Source: Gordonia jacobaea (GTDB lineage Bacteria; Actinomycetota; Actinomycetes; Mycobacteriales; Mycobacteriaceae). Taken from it: a stretch of DNA of 64,000 nt. The first letter of the stretch is position 1. Each line of letters begins with the position of its first letter. Location of the stretch: the NCBI RefSeq assembly GCF_001186365.1, contig NZ_LDTZ01000017.1:62001-126000 (forward strand). The letters run 5' to 3'. Below are positions 17,774 to 26,663 of this stretch, piece by piece. Under the pieces are notes generated by a model. That model was not told the DNA's origin, ran no database searches, and worked only from the letters and a program-made list of their open reading frames with translations. Both the position numbers and the translations under genes were made by a program.

Positions 17774-18983
17774 TCGTCTTGTCCTCGCCCGGCCGGCCGT
17801 CGAGTCGATGGGTCAGCCAGCTGACCGCGAGGGGTCCTGAGAGCGGCAACAGCGAATAGTGTTCTGTGACAAGGTCGCGCACGTAGGTGACGGGCACGCC
17901 GAGATCACGGTACCGCTGCGCCTGCGCGTCGACGTCGGCAGCGTCGATCACCTCATCGTGCACTGCCTGCATGACCAGCAGCGGCACGGCAGGCGCGTGT
18001 GTACCGAGTTGCAGGTCGTCCATCATCTTCACGACGCCCGGATCCGCCAGCACGTCGGCGAGCGGGATGTCGAAGTAGTCGTCGAGATCGTGGTTGCGGA
18101 AGCGCCGGATCGCCGCGAGCGTCGGAAGAGTGGCGGCCTCGTCGAGGCTGCGGCGCCCGAATTCCGTTGCGTGCTCGGTGATCATGCGTTCGAGCGCGGG
18201 ATAGACCCTACGCAAGCCGGCCACCACGAGGATCGGAAGCCCTGCGTGCAGGCCGCCGTTGAGCCGTAGTAGCGTCGACGCCATGTCGCCGACGGGCGAA
18301 CCGAGAACGGCACCAACGATATTCAGCTCGGGCGCATAGTCCGGAGCCATCTCGGCGGCCCACGATGTGGCGAGTCCGCCGCCCGAGTATCCCCACATTC
18401 CGATCGATGCCGTCGCTTCGAGGCCGAGAGGCTCGAACGCCAGCGCGGCCCGAATGCCGTCCAACGCACGGTAACCCGGCTCACGGGGCGCACCCCATGC
18501 TCCCTTGGCACCCTCGTGGTCGGGGATCGAGACCGCCCAACCCTTCGAGAGCGCACGACGCACCACCATGAACTCGAACGGTGCGACGGCGCGCGACGCG
18601 TCGGCACCCTTCTGCAGGGCATACGACGGGAAACACTGCGACGTCACGGCGTCGATCGCGCACTGGAACGACAACAGCGCCGGATTCGGATGCTTGGTGC
18701 GATCGGGCACGACGACCGTCGTGACAGTCGCATCGGGGTTGCCGTCGAGGTCGGTCGATCGATAGAGCAGCTGCCACGCCTGATGATTCGACGCCCAGAA
18801 GTTCTTGAGCTCGACCTGTCGTGACCGGATCACCTCACCGGGCCGGTAGTCACCGAGATCCGCCGGGGCGTCGTAGAAATGGTCGTCGACGGGCAGCAAC
18901 GGACCGGCAGATACGTCGTCCTGGTTGTCACGTACTGCGGTCGATGCACCTGCCGACGTCGTTGTCAGCGTTTGCGCTGTCAT
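17727..18983 (-). CDS. secretory lipase (LIP family) alpha/beta hydrolase
   Basis: A 418-residue serine hydrolase of the actinobacterial/fungal secretory lipase family. Catalytic serine is in MWGYSGGGLAT; the acid and His are expected around HDEVID and LVTEHYSLL. The early motif FWASNHQAWQLLYRSTDLDG and VVVPDRTKHPNPALLSFQ are typical of the family. No convincing signal peptide is seen at the N-terminus (TAQTLTTTSAG), so it may be cytoplasmic or leave by another route. ATG 18983 follows GAGGGGA with good spacing; an in-frame GTG lies two codons upstream. It overlaps the DUF3556 gene tail to tail. Confidence 0.87.
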   Translation of the reverse strand: MTAQTLTTTSAGASTAVRDNQDDVSAGPLLPVDDHFYDAPADLGDYRPGEVIRSRQVELKNFWASNHQAWQLLYRSTDLDGNPDATVTTVVVPDRTKHPNPALLSFQCAIDAVTSQCFPSYALQKGADASRAVAPFEFMVVRRALSKGWAVSIPDHEGAKGAWGAPREPGYRALDGIRAALAFEPLGLEATASIGMWGYSGGGLATSWAAEMAPDYAPELNIVGAVLGSPVGDMASTLLRLNGGLHAGLPILVVAGLRRVYPALERMITEHATEFGRRSLDEAATLPTLAAIRRFRNHDLDDYFDIPLADVLADPGVVKMMDDLQLGTHAPAVPLLVMQAVHDEVIDAADVDAQAQRYRDLGVPVTYVRDLVTEHYSLLPLSGPLAVSWLTHRLDGRPGEDKTITAIAGQRVSLSRSR

Positions 18984-19194
18984 GGTCACTCCCCTCGCTA
19001 CTACTTGTAGTTACCAACATTGATCGCCGGTGGAGAATTCCGAGTCGCTCGTCTCATCTTGGAGTGAAAGAGACGAAGCAACAGGCCTGAACTGGACAAA
19101 CACGACGTGTCAGACCCTGCGGCTACCTTGCATCTCGAACACACATTCGCACCTCGGCGAGTGCTCCAGGGTGCACAACAGGATGGGGAACCGC

Positions 19195-20490
19195 ATGTCC
19201 ACCCACGGCTTCGACAATCTCATCGAGAACGCATGGCGCGAGTTTGCCGCCACCGTGACATCACGCGTACCCGACCTCGGGCGCAAGGAGTTCCTCGAGA
19301 TCGCCCGCCAAGACGGCCAGCGATATCGCGTGCTGCTCGTCTTCACCAAGACGGGCTCCGGAAAGGTGCGGTGCACGCTCGACGGCACTGCGCTGCCGTG
19401 GGCCGGGCGAGCGGAGTGGATACGCATTCGTGGTCGCCTGGCACAGCTCGGATGGCGGTTCCTCCCCCGAAAGGGCCAGCACATCGCCGAATCCGGCCAG
19501 CGTGACGCGAGCGCAGTCGCCGACGTCGCCGTGTCGACGCTGCGTGAGATCTTCGACGTTGCTCACCCCGTGTTCGTCGCGGTGAACGATCCCTTCGGCA
19601 CGCACTCCGACGCGGGGCAGGTCGACGAGACCGGGGCCGCCACCGAACGTCAGCTGACCGTCGTTCCGCAGGCGCCCGACCGAAACGTCGAGCCGCCGAC
19701 GGATGAGCACTACACCGCGGAGATGCGTGAGATGGCCGGAGCCATGGATGCGCTTCCCGAATGCATCGCACCCGGATTCGTCATCTCGGGTGTCGACGAA
19801 CTACTCGAAGTCACCCGGAGCGTGCTCGCGAGGCATTTCGGATGGCAGGTGTCAGTCGTCAACAGGTGCATCGAACTGCCCGCCTTCGACGCCGTACCGT
19901 GCACGATTGTCGGTTCCGATGTCGGCCCGAGCCTCGTTTTCACGACGACGCTCACGCACCGACTCCTCGATCCCGCACTTCTCGGCACTCTGACCGCCGA
20001 ATATTCGTCGAGGTGGTCGGGGATCACCATCGTGGTCCACGATCAGCACGTCTATGCGCAGCGAGTCGTCGACGCCGCAGTGTTCCATCCGCACAACCTC
20101 GACGCGGCGCTGCGCACCTGGCGGCGCTTTCTGAACAATGAGGCGGGCGAGTTGATCGACGCGCTCAACTCCGGCGGCCCCGGTGCTCACACCTGCGCAC
20201 AGAGCTCCGTACCCGTCGGGCTCCAGACGTTGTTCGACTTGGGCTTCTCCGAAGCACTCACACCCGAACGCGTCCTGCATCTGACGAACGGGAAGGTCGG
20301 TCGGCTCACCGACTATCTCCGTGTGTGTCGCGAGCTCCTCGCCAACGCCACGGTGTTGGCCGCGGAATCGCGCATCCGTGGCGCCGCGTCGGAGGAGATC
20401 GAATTGCACACGGACACAGTCGATTTCTACCGCCAGTTCTGCCTCTTGCTCGAGCAGGCGATTACTCGCGCGACCCCGAAAGGTGCGTGA
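19195..20490 (+). CDS. TY-Chap (YbjN/type III chaperone-like) domain protein
   Basis: A 431-residue cytoplasmic protein without signal or membrane segments. The N-terminal part (DNLIENAWREFAATVTSRVP, GQRYRVLLVFTKTG) and the middle part (EVTRSVLARHFGWQVSVVNR) look like successive TY-Chap modules, the YbjN/CesT-like peptide-binding chaperone fold common in actinobacteria. The C-terminal 120 residues are helical. A chaperone or protein-protein role is inferred only from the fold. ATG 19195 is preceded by GGGGAA; an alternative ATG is four codons upstream. Family assignment is by pattern memory, so moderate. Confidence 0.6.
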   Translation: MSTHGFDNLIENAWREFAATVTSRVPDLGRKEFLEIARQDGQRYRVLLVFTKTGSGKVRCTLDGTALPWAGRAEWIRIRGRLAQLGWRFLPRKGQHIAESGQRDASAVADVAVSTLREIFDVAHPVFVAVNDPFGTHSDAGQVDETGAATERQLTVVPQAPDRNVEPPTDEHYTAEMREMAGAMDALPECIAPGFVISGVDELLEVTRSVLARHFGWQVSVVNRCIELPAFDAVPCTIVGSDVGPSLVFTTTLTHRLLDPALLGTLTAEYSSRWSGITIVVHDQHVYAQRVVDAAVFHPHNLDAALRTWRRFLNNEAGELIDALNSGGPGAHTCAQSSVPVGLQTLFDLGFSEALTPERVLHLTNGKVGRLTDYLRVCRELLANATVLAAESRIRGAASEEIELHTDTVDFYRQFCLLLEQAITRATPKGA

Positions 20491-20516
20491 CGCGATGGGC
20501 GCATATCGTCGAGTGA

Positions 20517-21230
20517 ATGGCGAGTGTTCTTCCCCCCGACGGCCCGGTTCGCGATGAGACAGTCCTCGACAACCCCGCCCGTTCCGCCCTCCTCGGGCCG
20601 CATTCGCGATTCGCACAGACACACGGCAACGCGCTGCGCTATCCCGCCGACGTCGCACCTTGGTGCGCCCTGCCGGATGATCCGACGATCTCCGACTGGG
20701 AGGATGCGGCGGAGCTGGTCGGTCCTGACGGTTCCATCACGCTCGCCACCGTGACTGTCGAGCCGCCGGAGGGCTGGACGAGCTCGATGCGGATAACCGG
20801 CGTTCAGCTGATCGGCGACGCCGTCGAGGGGTATACCGACCCGCGGGTGGTCGAACTCGACGACTCCGACGTCGACGACATGCTCGATCTCGTGGAAAGG
20901 ACACGTCCGGGACCGTTTCGACGCCACACCATCGATCTCGGTACCTACCTGGGTATCCGACGCGACGGCAAGCTGATCGCGATGGCAGGCGAACGCATGC
21001 ATCCGCCTGGGTGGAGTGAGGTCAGCGCGGTCTGCACCGACCCGGCGTTCCGTGGAGAGGGATTGGCCAGGGCGGTGGTCCTCGCGGTCGTGGACGTGAT
21101 TCGCGAGCGCGGTGACCTGCCGTTCCTCCATGCGTCGGCCGATAATGTCTCGGCGATCCGGCTCTACGAGAACGTGGGTTTCACCCGTCGACGAAAGGCG
21201 ATCTTCCAGGCTGTGCGCGCCCCACAGTGA
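20517..21230 (+). CDS. GNAT-family N-acetyltransferase (FR47-like)
   Basis: A 237-residue acetyl-CoA-dependent acyltransferase. The GNAT core is in the C-terminal half: KLIAMAGERMHPPGWSEVSA (beta strands), then AVCTDPAFRGEGLARAVVLA (acetyl-CoA pyrophosphate loop, R/Q-G-x-G/A) and SADNVSAIRLYENVGFTRRR (motif B). The N-terminal 100 residues form the separate lobe seen in FR47-like enzymes. Substrate unknown. It starts 26 bp after the TY-Chap gene and is followed after 22 bp by adenosine deaminase, so the three may share a transcript. Confidence 0.88.
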   Translation: MASVLPPDGPVRDETVLDNPARSALLGPHSRFAQTHGNALRYPADVAPWCALPDDPTISDWEDAAELVGPDGSITLATVTVEPPEGWTSSMRITGVQLIGDAVEGYTDPRVVELDDSDVDDMLDLVERTRPGPFRRHTIDLGTYLGIRRDGKLIAMAGERMHPPGWSEVSAVCTDPAFRGEGLARAVVLAVVDVIRERGDLPFLHASADNVSAIRLYENVGFTRRRKAIFQAVRAPQ

Positions 21231-21252
21231 CGCGCCCGGCAGGATGGATGTC

Positions 21253-22209
21253 ATGGACGACGCCGAGCTGCTGACACTGCCCAAAGCCGAACTACACATC
21301 CACATCGAGGGCACCCTCGAACCGGAGATGGTGTTCGAGCTGGCAGCCCGCAACAACGTCGCACTCCCCTACGCGTCCGTCGACCATCTGCGCGCCGCGC
21401 ACGCCTTCGCCGACCTTTCCCACTTCCTCGACCTCTACTACGCCTGCATGGCCGTGCTGCGTACCGAGGACGACTTCGCCGATCTCGCCGCCGTCTACCT
21501 GCGCAAGGCGGCGTCGCAGGGCGTCACACATGCGGAGATCTTCTTCGATCCGCAGGCGCACACGTCGCGCGGCGTCGACCTCGGTGTCGTCGTCCGCGGG
21601 CTGCGTCGTGGACTGGATACGGCGTCGGCGGAGACACGTGTGCATGCCGATCTCATCGCGTGCTTCCTACGCGACCGGCCGGTGTCGGAGGCTCTCGACA
21701 CGCTTGACGCGTTGGAGCCGTTCTTCGGCAGCCTCATCGGGGTCGGGCTCGATTCTGCCGAAGTCGGCTTTCCCCCAGGACAATTCGCGCCTGTCTTCGA
21801 CCGCGCGCGAGAGGCGGGCCTGCACGTCGTGGCGCACGCAGGAGAGGAGGGTCCGGCTCAGTACATCTGGGAGGCCCTCGACGTGTTGGGCATCGAGCGC
21901 GTCGATCACGGCGTCCGCGCCCTCGAAGACCCCGCACTGCTCAGGCGTCTGGCCACCGATCGAATCCCGCTCACCACGTGTCCGCTCTCGAATGTGCGGC
22001 TGCGCGGCGTCGAAAAGCTCTCCGATCATCCACTGCTCGATCTACTCGACGCCGGACTGGTCGTCACCATCAACTCCGACGATCCGGCCTATTTCGGCGG
22101 GTACGTCGGTGACGCATTCGTCGAGGCGCGGCGCGAGCTCGACCTGAGCGACGAACAGCTCCGCGCCATTGCGCAGTACTCGTTCGACGCGTCGTTCACC
22201 ACTTCGTAG
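21253..22209 (+). CDS. add: adenosine deaminase
   Basis: A 318-residue metal-dependent deaminase converting adenosine (or adenine) to inosine (or hypoxanthine) in purine salvage. Zinc ligands and catalytic residues are in place: HIH at 15-17 in LPKAELHIHIEGT, HAGEE mid-protein with the catalytic Glu, DHGVRA, CPLSNVRL and NSDDPAYFGG. Length and motif order fit the Add/adenine deaminase family; the FADLSHFLDLYYACMAVL segment is typical of bacterial members. The ATG at 21253 is chosen (AGGATGG upstream); an in-frame ATG at 21244 is equally possible. The end overlaps the convergent small gene by 14 bp. Confidence 0.9.
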   Translation: MDDAELLTLPKAELHIHIEGTLEPEMVFELAARNNVALPYASVDHLRAAHAFADLSHFLDLYYACMAVLRTEDDFADLAAVYLRKAASQGVTHAEIFFDPQAHTSRGVDLGVVVRGLRRGLDTASAETRVHADLIACFLRDRPVSEALDTLDALEPFFGSLIGVGLDSAEVGFPPGQFAPVFDRAREAGLHVVAHAGEEGPAQYIWEALDVLGIERVDHGVRALEDPALLRRLATDRIPLTTCPLSNVRLRGVEKLSDHPLLDLLDAGLVVTINSDDPAYFGGYVGDAFVEARRELDLSDEQLRAIAQYSFDASFTTS

Positions 22210-22456
22210 AGACTTTTGGTCGGCACATGTATTTGGGATGATCCGCGGTTCCAGACTGAACGGCCACCATGCTGCGGCCTCCCGCCCTCGTACACGCGTA
22301 GTTGCGGGACACCCCTCTGATTGGACCCGGAACAATCGAACCCGGAGCCACCAGCGCGATGATCGCCGCGCTCGCGACGGCGACGAGAACCGCTATCAAC
22401 GCGACACGGCGGGTGCGTCGGCTTGTTCGCTGCTGTCGAATCGGTTTCTCGGACAT
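22196..22456 (-). CDS. small membrane-anchored or secreted hypothetical protein
   Basis: An 86-residue protein not recognised. It has a basic N-terminus (RQQRTSRRTRR), one hydrophobic helix at about 17-40 (VALIAVLVAVASAAIIALVA), and a short extracytoplasmic tail with two cysteines (NYACTRAGGR ... KYMCRPK) that could pair. Strong coding support comes from a GGAGGA Shine-Dalgarno six bases before ATG 22456. No function proposed. Confidence 0.7.
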   Translation of the reverse strand: MSEKPIRQQRTSRRTRRVALIAVLVAVASAAIIALVAPGSIVPGPIRGVSRNYACTRAGGRSMVAVQSGTADHPKYMCRPKVSTKW

Positions 22457-22706
22457 GCGTCCTCCAGACAGTTCTGCCAGACGGACCTCGTGCACCCGCC
22501 GACACCTAGTCTCGCGGGTCGGCCGCCGAGTCGTATCCGCAATCCGATACGCGAGTTATCGGCGCAGCACTACCTAGGAGACCCCCGGCTACTCGCCGAG
22601 GCCACCCGGAGGAGCGAAGATCTCCTGCAGCCACCCCTGGTCGCCCCTTGTCATCACCCTGATTCCAAGTAGTCATCACGTCGGGCGCGGTCGTAACGTC
22701 ACGCGC

Positions 22707-24092
22707 ATGGCCCAACCCCAACCACTGAAATTCGCCGCGTTCGCGATGAACACGACGTCGCACATCCTGCACGGAGCCTGGCGCGCACCGGAGGCGCAGC
22801 AGACGAACTTCAACGACCTCGATCATTGGATCTCGCTCGCGAAGACGTTGGAGCAGGCCAAGTTCGACTTCATCTTCTTCGCAGACGTCGTCGGCCTCTA
22901 CGACGACTACCAGGGTGACTGGAAGAAGTTTGTCGACTCGGGGCTGCAGATTCCGAGCAACGATCCACTGGTCCTCGCTTCGGCATTGGCCTCGCACACC
23001 GAGAATCTCGGTATCGCCGTGACGAGTTCGATCCTGCAGGAGCATCCGTTCGACTTCGCGCGCAAGATCTCGACACTCGATCACGCCTCGCGGGGGCGGG
23101 TCGCGTGGAACATCGTCACCAGCCTGTCGAGCAACGCGTGGCGCAACTTCGGCTACGACGGCATCACGCGCCACGACGACCGTTACGCCTGGGCGCAGGA
23201 GTACGTCGACGTCGTCTACAAACTGTGGGAGGGCTCCTGGGACGACGACGCGCTCATCCAGGACAAGGAATCCGGTCTGCACGCCGACTTCGACAAGGTG
23301 CACAAGATCCATCACGTCGGCGAGCGGTACCGCGTCGAGGGACCGCATCTCGTCGCGCCATCTCCGCAGCGCACACCTGTTCTCTTTCAAGCAGGTTCGT
23401 CACCCGCAGGACGACGCTTCGCCGCCCGCAACGCCGAGGCGCAGTTCATCGTCTCGCCGAATCCCGCTGCGGCGAAGGGACTTATCGACGACACTCGACG
23501 GCTGGTCGCTGGAGCCGGGCGTGATCCGCAGGATCTCACGTTCTTCCAAGGGCTTTCGTTCGTGATCGGCTCCACCGAAGAGGAAGCCGCGCGGAAGGCA
23601 CGCGAGCTCGACGACCTCATCGACCCCAGCACGATCATCGCGCACTCCGCCGGCGGACTCGGCATCGACCTCGGCCACTACGATCTGGATACGCCCATCG
23701 GGGACATCGAGACCCAGGGCACCCAGAGCACCCTGCTATGGCTGCGCGAGGCGGTATCCGATCGGGAGCCGACGGTCCGCGACCTCGCTGAGTTGCGCAG
23801 CCGCTCAGGACGAGTCGTGGGAACTCCCGAACAGATCGCCGACCGCCTCGAGTTGTGGCGAGACGCAGGCGTCGGCGGCGTGAACGTCATCAATGCGACC
23901 ATCCCGGGGAGCTACGTCGAATTCGCGGAGCATGTCCTGCCGGTTCTGTGCGATCGTGGTCTGGCACAACGTGATTACGCACCGGGCACCGTGCGTGCGA
24001 AGTTGACCGGTCGCGACCGGCTACCGGATACGCACCCCGCTGCGGGCTACCGCGGCGCATTCACCACGAACCGTGAAGAGGTGTCGGCATGA
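22707..24092 (+). CDS. FMN-dependent monooxygenase (NtaA/SnaA/DszA family)
   Basis: A 461-residue class II flavin monooxygenase of the luciferase superfamily. Family markers include the DLDHWISLAKTLEQAKFDFI start region, LGIAVTSSILQEHPF, the RGRVAWNIVTSLS segment and FQAGSSPAGRRFAARNAEA. Relatives oxidise sulfones, sulfonates, nitrilotriacetate or organosulfur compounds with FMNH2 from a partner reductase. It overlaps the next gene by ATGA, a DszC/SfnB-like enzyme, and that pair suggests scavenging of sulfur from organosulfur compounds. No reductase gene is nearby. The substrate is not readable from sequence. Confidence 0.9.
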   Translation: MAQPQPLKFAAFAMNTTSHILHGAWRAPEAQQTNFNDLDHWISLAKTLEQAKFDFIFFADVVGLYDDYQGDWKKFVDSGLQIPSNDPLVLASALASHTENLGIAVTSSILQEHPFDFARKISTLDHASRGRVAWNIVTSLSSNAWRNFGYDGITRHDDRYAWAQEYVDVVYKLWEGSWDDDALIQDKESGLHADFDKVHKIHHVGERYRVEGPHLVAPSPQRTPVLFQAGSSPAGRRFAARNAEAQFIVSPNPAAAKGLIDDTRRLVAGAGRDPQDLTFFQGLSFVIGSTEEEAARKARELDDLIDPSTIIAHSAGGLGIDLGHYDLDTPIGDIETQGTQSTLLWLREAVSDREPTVRDLAELRSRSGRVVGTPEQIADRLELWRDAGVGGVNVINATIPGSYVEFAEHVLPVLCDRGLAQRDYAPGTVRAKLTGRDRLPDTHPAAGYRGAFTTNREEVSA

Positions 24093-25297
24093 CTGCGGCA
24101 ACGAGAGTCGTCGCCGATCGTGCTTCGGTGCTCGCCGAGATCGCAGCCGGATCGGCCGAACGTGAACGGGCGGGCCAGGATCCGCGTGTTCAGATCGAGC
24201 TACTGCGTGACGCAGGACTCACCGCTCTCACACTCGACTCCGAACACGGAGGTGGCGGAGCCGATGTCGTCGAACTCGTTGAGTTCATCATCGATCTCGC
24301 GCGGGCCGACCCGATCGCTGCCCACATCCTCCGCGCGCACTACTGGTTTCTCGAACAGGTGAAACGTCTTCCCGACGGGCCAGTCCGTGACCGATGGAGT
24401 GCCCTGATTGCCGACGGTGCCATCTTCGGCAACGCCACAAGCGAGCGAGCCGGTACGGCTGGCGCTCGCAGATTTGCCACGACCATCCGCCCCACCGATA
24501 CCGGCTGGCTACTCTCCGGCGAGAAGTTCTATTCGACCGGAACGGCTTTCGCCGATTTCATCGCCGTCCAAGCGACGGTCGACGATGCACAGGGCGGAGA
24601 ACGACTCGCACGCCTCATCATTCCCGTCGACCGCGCGGGTGTATCGGTGATCGACGACTGGGACGGAATCGGCCAGCACCGCACCGGGACCGGTTCGACG
24701 CAGTTCACCGATGTGGTGGTCAACGCCGACGACATCCTCGGGATCGTCGACCTCGCGGCAGCGGATGCTCCGCGAATCGCCAACGACGCTCCCCTGCTTC
24801 AGCTCTTCCTACAGGCGCTCATCACCGGAATCCTGTTGTCGGTGAACGACGATGCGATCGAGCTTGTGCGTGGTCGCACACGCACCTTCGACCACGCACC
24901 GGCCGACGAACCACGTCACGATCCCGTGCTACTCAAGACAATCGGCGAGATCGACGCCACTGCACACGTCGCACGCGCCGCTGTTCTCGCCGCAGCGCGC
25001 GACGTCGAAGCGGCATTCGAGTGCGCGCGGCAGGGCGTGATCGACGCCTCCCTCTTCGAGCGGGCCTCCGTCGCCGCCGCGCGCGTGAAGGTGCACGTCG
25101 ACTCCGTCGCATTGCCCGCTGCCACAGCACTATTCGATGTTGGCGGAGCGTCGTCGGCCAGTCGCGCACGCAATCTGGATCGACACTGGCGCAACATCAG
25201 GACGATCACACTGCACAACCCGACGTCGTACAAGGCGATCGCACTGGGCGATCTTGCGGTCAACGGCACCGCGCTTCCGGCGAACGGCTATTTCTGA
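24089..25297 (+). CDS. acyl-CoA-dehydrogenase-fold flavin monooxygenase (SfnB/DszC-like)
   Basis: A 402-residue protein with the acyl-CoA dehydrogenase fold used by reduced-flavin oxygenases such as DszC and SfnB. The N-terminal helices are LLRDAGLTALTLDSEHGGGG. The middle domain has WLLSGEKFYSTGTAFADFIA (a motif typical of the DszC/SfnB branch) and a C-terminal RARNLDRHWRNIRTITLHNP, also typical of that branch rather than true dehydrogenases. The catalytic Glu of acyl-CoA dehydrogenases is not evident. It is translationally coupled (ATGA) to the upstream DszA-like gene, implying consecutive oxidation of one organosulfur substrate. A convergent TetR gene lies 6 bp downstream. Confidence 0.87.
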   Translation: MTAATRVVADRASVLAEIAAGSAERERAGQDPRVQIELLRDAGLTALTLDSEHGGGGADVVELVEFIIDLARADPIAAHILRAHYWFLEQVKRLPDGPVRDRWSALIADGAIFGNATSERAGTAGARRFATTIRPTDTGWLLSGEKFYSTGTAFADFIAVQATVDDAQGGERLARLIIPVDRAGVSVIDDWDGIGQHRTGTGSTQFTDVVVNADDILGIVDLAAADAPRIANDAPLLQLFLQALITGILLSVNDDAIELVRGRTRTFDHAPADEPRHDPVLLKTIGEIDATAHVARAAVLAAARDVEAAFECARQGVIDASLFERASVAAARVKVHVDSVALPAATALFDVGGASSASRARNLDRHWRNIRTITLHNPTSYKAIALGDLAVNGTALPANGYF

Positions 25298-25303
25298 ACC
25301 GAC

Positions 25304-25948
25304 CTACGTCGAACTGCTTTCAGTCTGCGCGTCGTCAACAGCCGGAGAGTCTGGCCCATACATCGTCAACCAGTAGGCGCGGGCGAGTGATGCGGCGAAC
25401 TCGGCGTCGAATTTCTCCGGGGCGTTCGTGAGGTCGAGGAGGCTGCCCCGCGTGGTGACGGTGATGAATCGTGCGGTCTGGTCGGGGTCGAGGTCGGCAG
25501 GGGCCAGGCCGTCCGCCTGATCCTGGCGCAGACGTTCTGCCATCTTCGCCGTATACAGCTCGAGGAAGCCGCCGAACTCGGTCCTCAGCCTGGCGTCGAG
25601 ATCGACCGTTTCAAGAAAGGCGCGCCAGACGGGACCGTGCTCTCGCCCGAGTTGGAACATGCGTGTGATGGTGTCGGCGAGGTCGTCAGGGCCCATCGGC
25701 TCGGTTCGCATCCACCACTGGTCCGACACCTCCCAAAACGCGGTGAAGAAGGGCTCAGCCGCGTTCTCGATCAGATCGCCCTTGTCGTCGAACCATTGGT
25801 AGAAGGTCGACCGCGACACGTTGGCTGTTGTCAGAATGCGCTCGACCGGGACATCCGCGTAGCGCACGCCGGACTCGAGAATGGTGGCCACCGACTCGAG
25901 GATCCGCGCCCGTGACGATGTCCGACGCTTGACCGGGGCACGTGACAT
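25304..25948 (-). CDS. TetR-family transcriptional regulator
   Basis: A 214-residue regulator. The N-terminal HTH is RARILESVATILESG followed by the recognition segment ILTTANVSRSTFYQWFDDKG. The C-terminal ligand-binding domain (LADTITRMFQLGREHGPVWR onwards) resembles the EthR/Rv1219-type fold. The ATG 25948 is preferred over an earlier in-frame codon. It is convergent with the flavin monooxygenase pair 6 bp away, a possible target, but no shared operator is visible between them since the promoters lie at opposite ends. Confidence 0.88.
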   Translation of the reverse strand: MSRAPVKRRTSSRARILESVATILESGVRYADVPVERILTTANVSRSTFYQWFDDKGDLIENAAEPFFTAFWEVSDQWWMRTEPMGPDDLADTITRMFQLGREHGPVWRAFLETVDLDARLRTEFGGFLELYTAKMAERLRQDQADGLAPADLDPDQTARFITVTTRGSLLDLTNAPEKFDAEFAASLARAYWLTMYGPDSPAVDDAQTESSST

Positions 25949-26157
25949 GCAGGTCAGAGTACTCGCTGATGCTCGCATGGCAGCGCTCCTGGCCGACTGT
26001 GCAGACGGTCGTCCGGCACGGGAGCCAAGCTCATTGACGAACTCTTAGCGCTGTTGTTGAAGTCTTAGCGCCTCGCATGCTGTCGTCGGGAAGGCGTCGA
26101 GCGTAGACCGAAGTGGTGACATTGTTCGACATACTGCCCTCTCTGAAAGGGGTCACC

Positions 26158-26649
26158 GTGGCCAGATCGTTCGATTCGACGAAGTGGCGCTTGCCTATTC
26201 GCTGCGCGGGGTGCGACTTCCTCGTGAATGACCTCTCACTGCGGGAGGAGTCGTTGCGGCGCAAGGTCGCGTTCTTCCTCGACGAGTCGGGAGAGCCGGT
26301 CAGTCAGGCGCTGTGCCCCGAGGCGGTGTGGTTTCCCGCGCTTGTCACTCGGATCAGCAGTGCGCAACTCACCGCGCAGCGCGCCGTGCTCCACGTCGAC
26401 GCCGCGCTCCCACTCACCACCGCCATCGCCGACGTCGCATTCCCCGGCAACGAACTCGCAGGCGCACACCTCGCCGACATCACGGTGGTCGACGCTTCGG
26501 GGCATCGACGCACCCTCAACGCCGAGCTGCCCCCACATGTATCGGTGACGGGAACCATCGTGCTCGCGCTGCGCGGCGTGTCGACGCACCTCCCGACAGT
26601 TGAGGACTCGACCCGCCAGAGCCAACTGACGGTCGACGGCCAGCGATAG
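26158..26649 (+). CDS. hypothetical protein with possible zinc-binding motif
   Basis: A 163-residue protein not recognised. The N-terminus reads WRLPIRCAGCDFLVNDLSLR, with CxxC and a later lone Cys (QALCPEAVWF), suggesting a structural metal site, followed by a beta-rich body. The GTG start at 26158 has AAAGGGG five bases upstream; an in-frame start at 26113 is the alternative. Two direct repeats CTTAGCGC (26044 and 26064, 20 bp apart) lie in its upstream region and could be an operator. It converges on the AAA ATPase gene 14 bp away. Confidence 0.6.
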   Translation: MARSFDSTKWRLPIRCAGCDFLVNDLSLREESLRRKVAFFLDESGEPVSQALCPEAVWFPALVTRISSAQLTAQRAVLHVDAALPLTTAIADVAFPGNELAGAHLADITVVDASGHRRTLNAELPPHVSVTGTIVLALRGVSTHLPTVEDSTRQSQLTVDGQR

Positions 26650-26663
26650 CCGAGTAGCGCTCG

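Noticed and set aside
22506..23390. 294-codon minus-strand frame opposite the DszA-like gene
   Set aside because: Shadow of a well-supported flavin monooxygenase.
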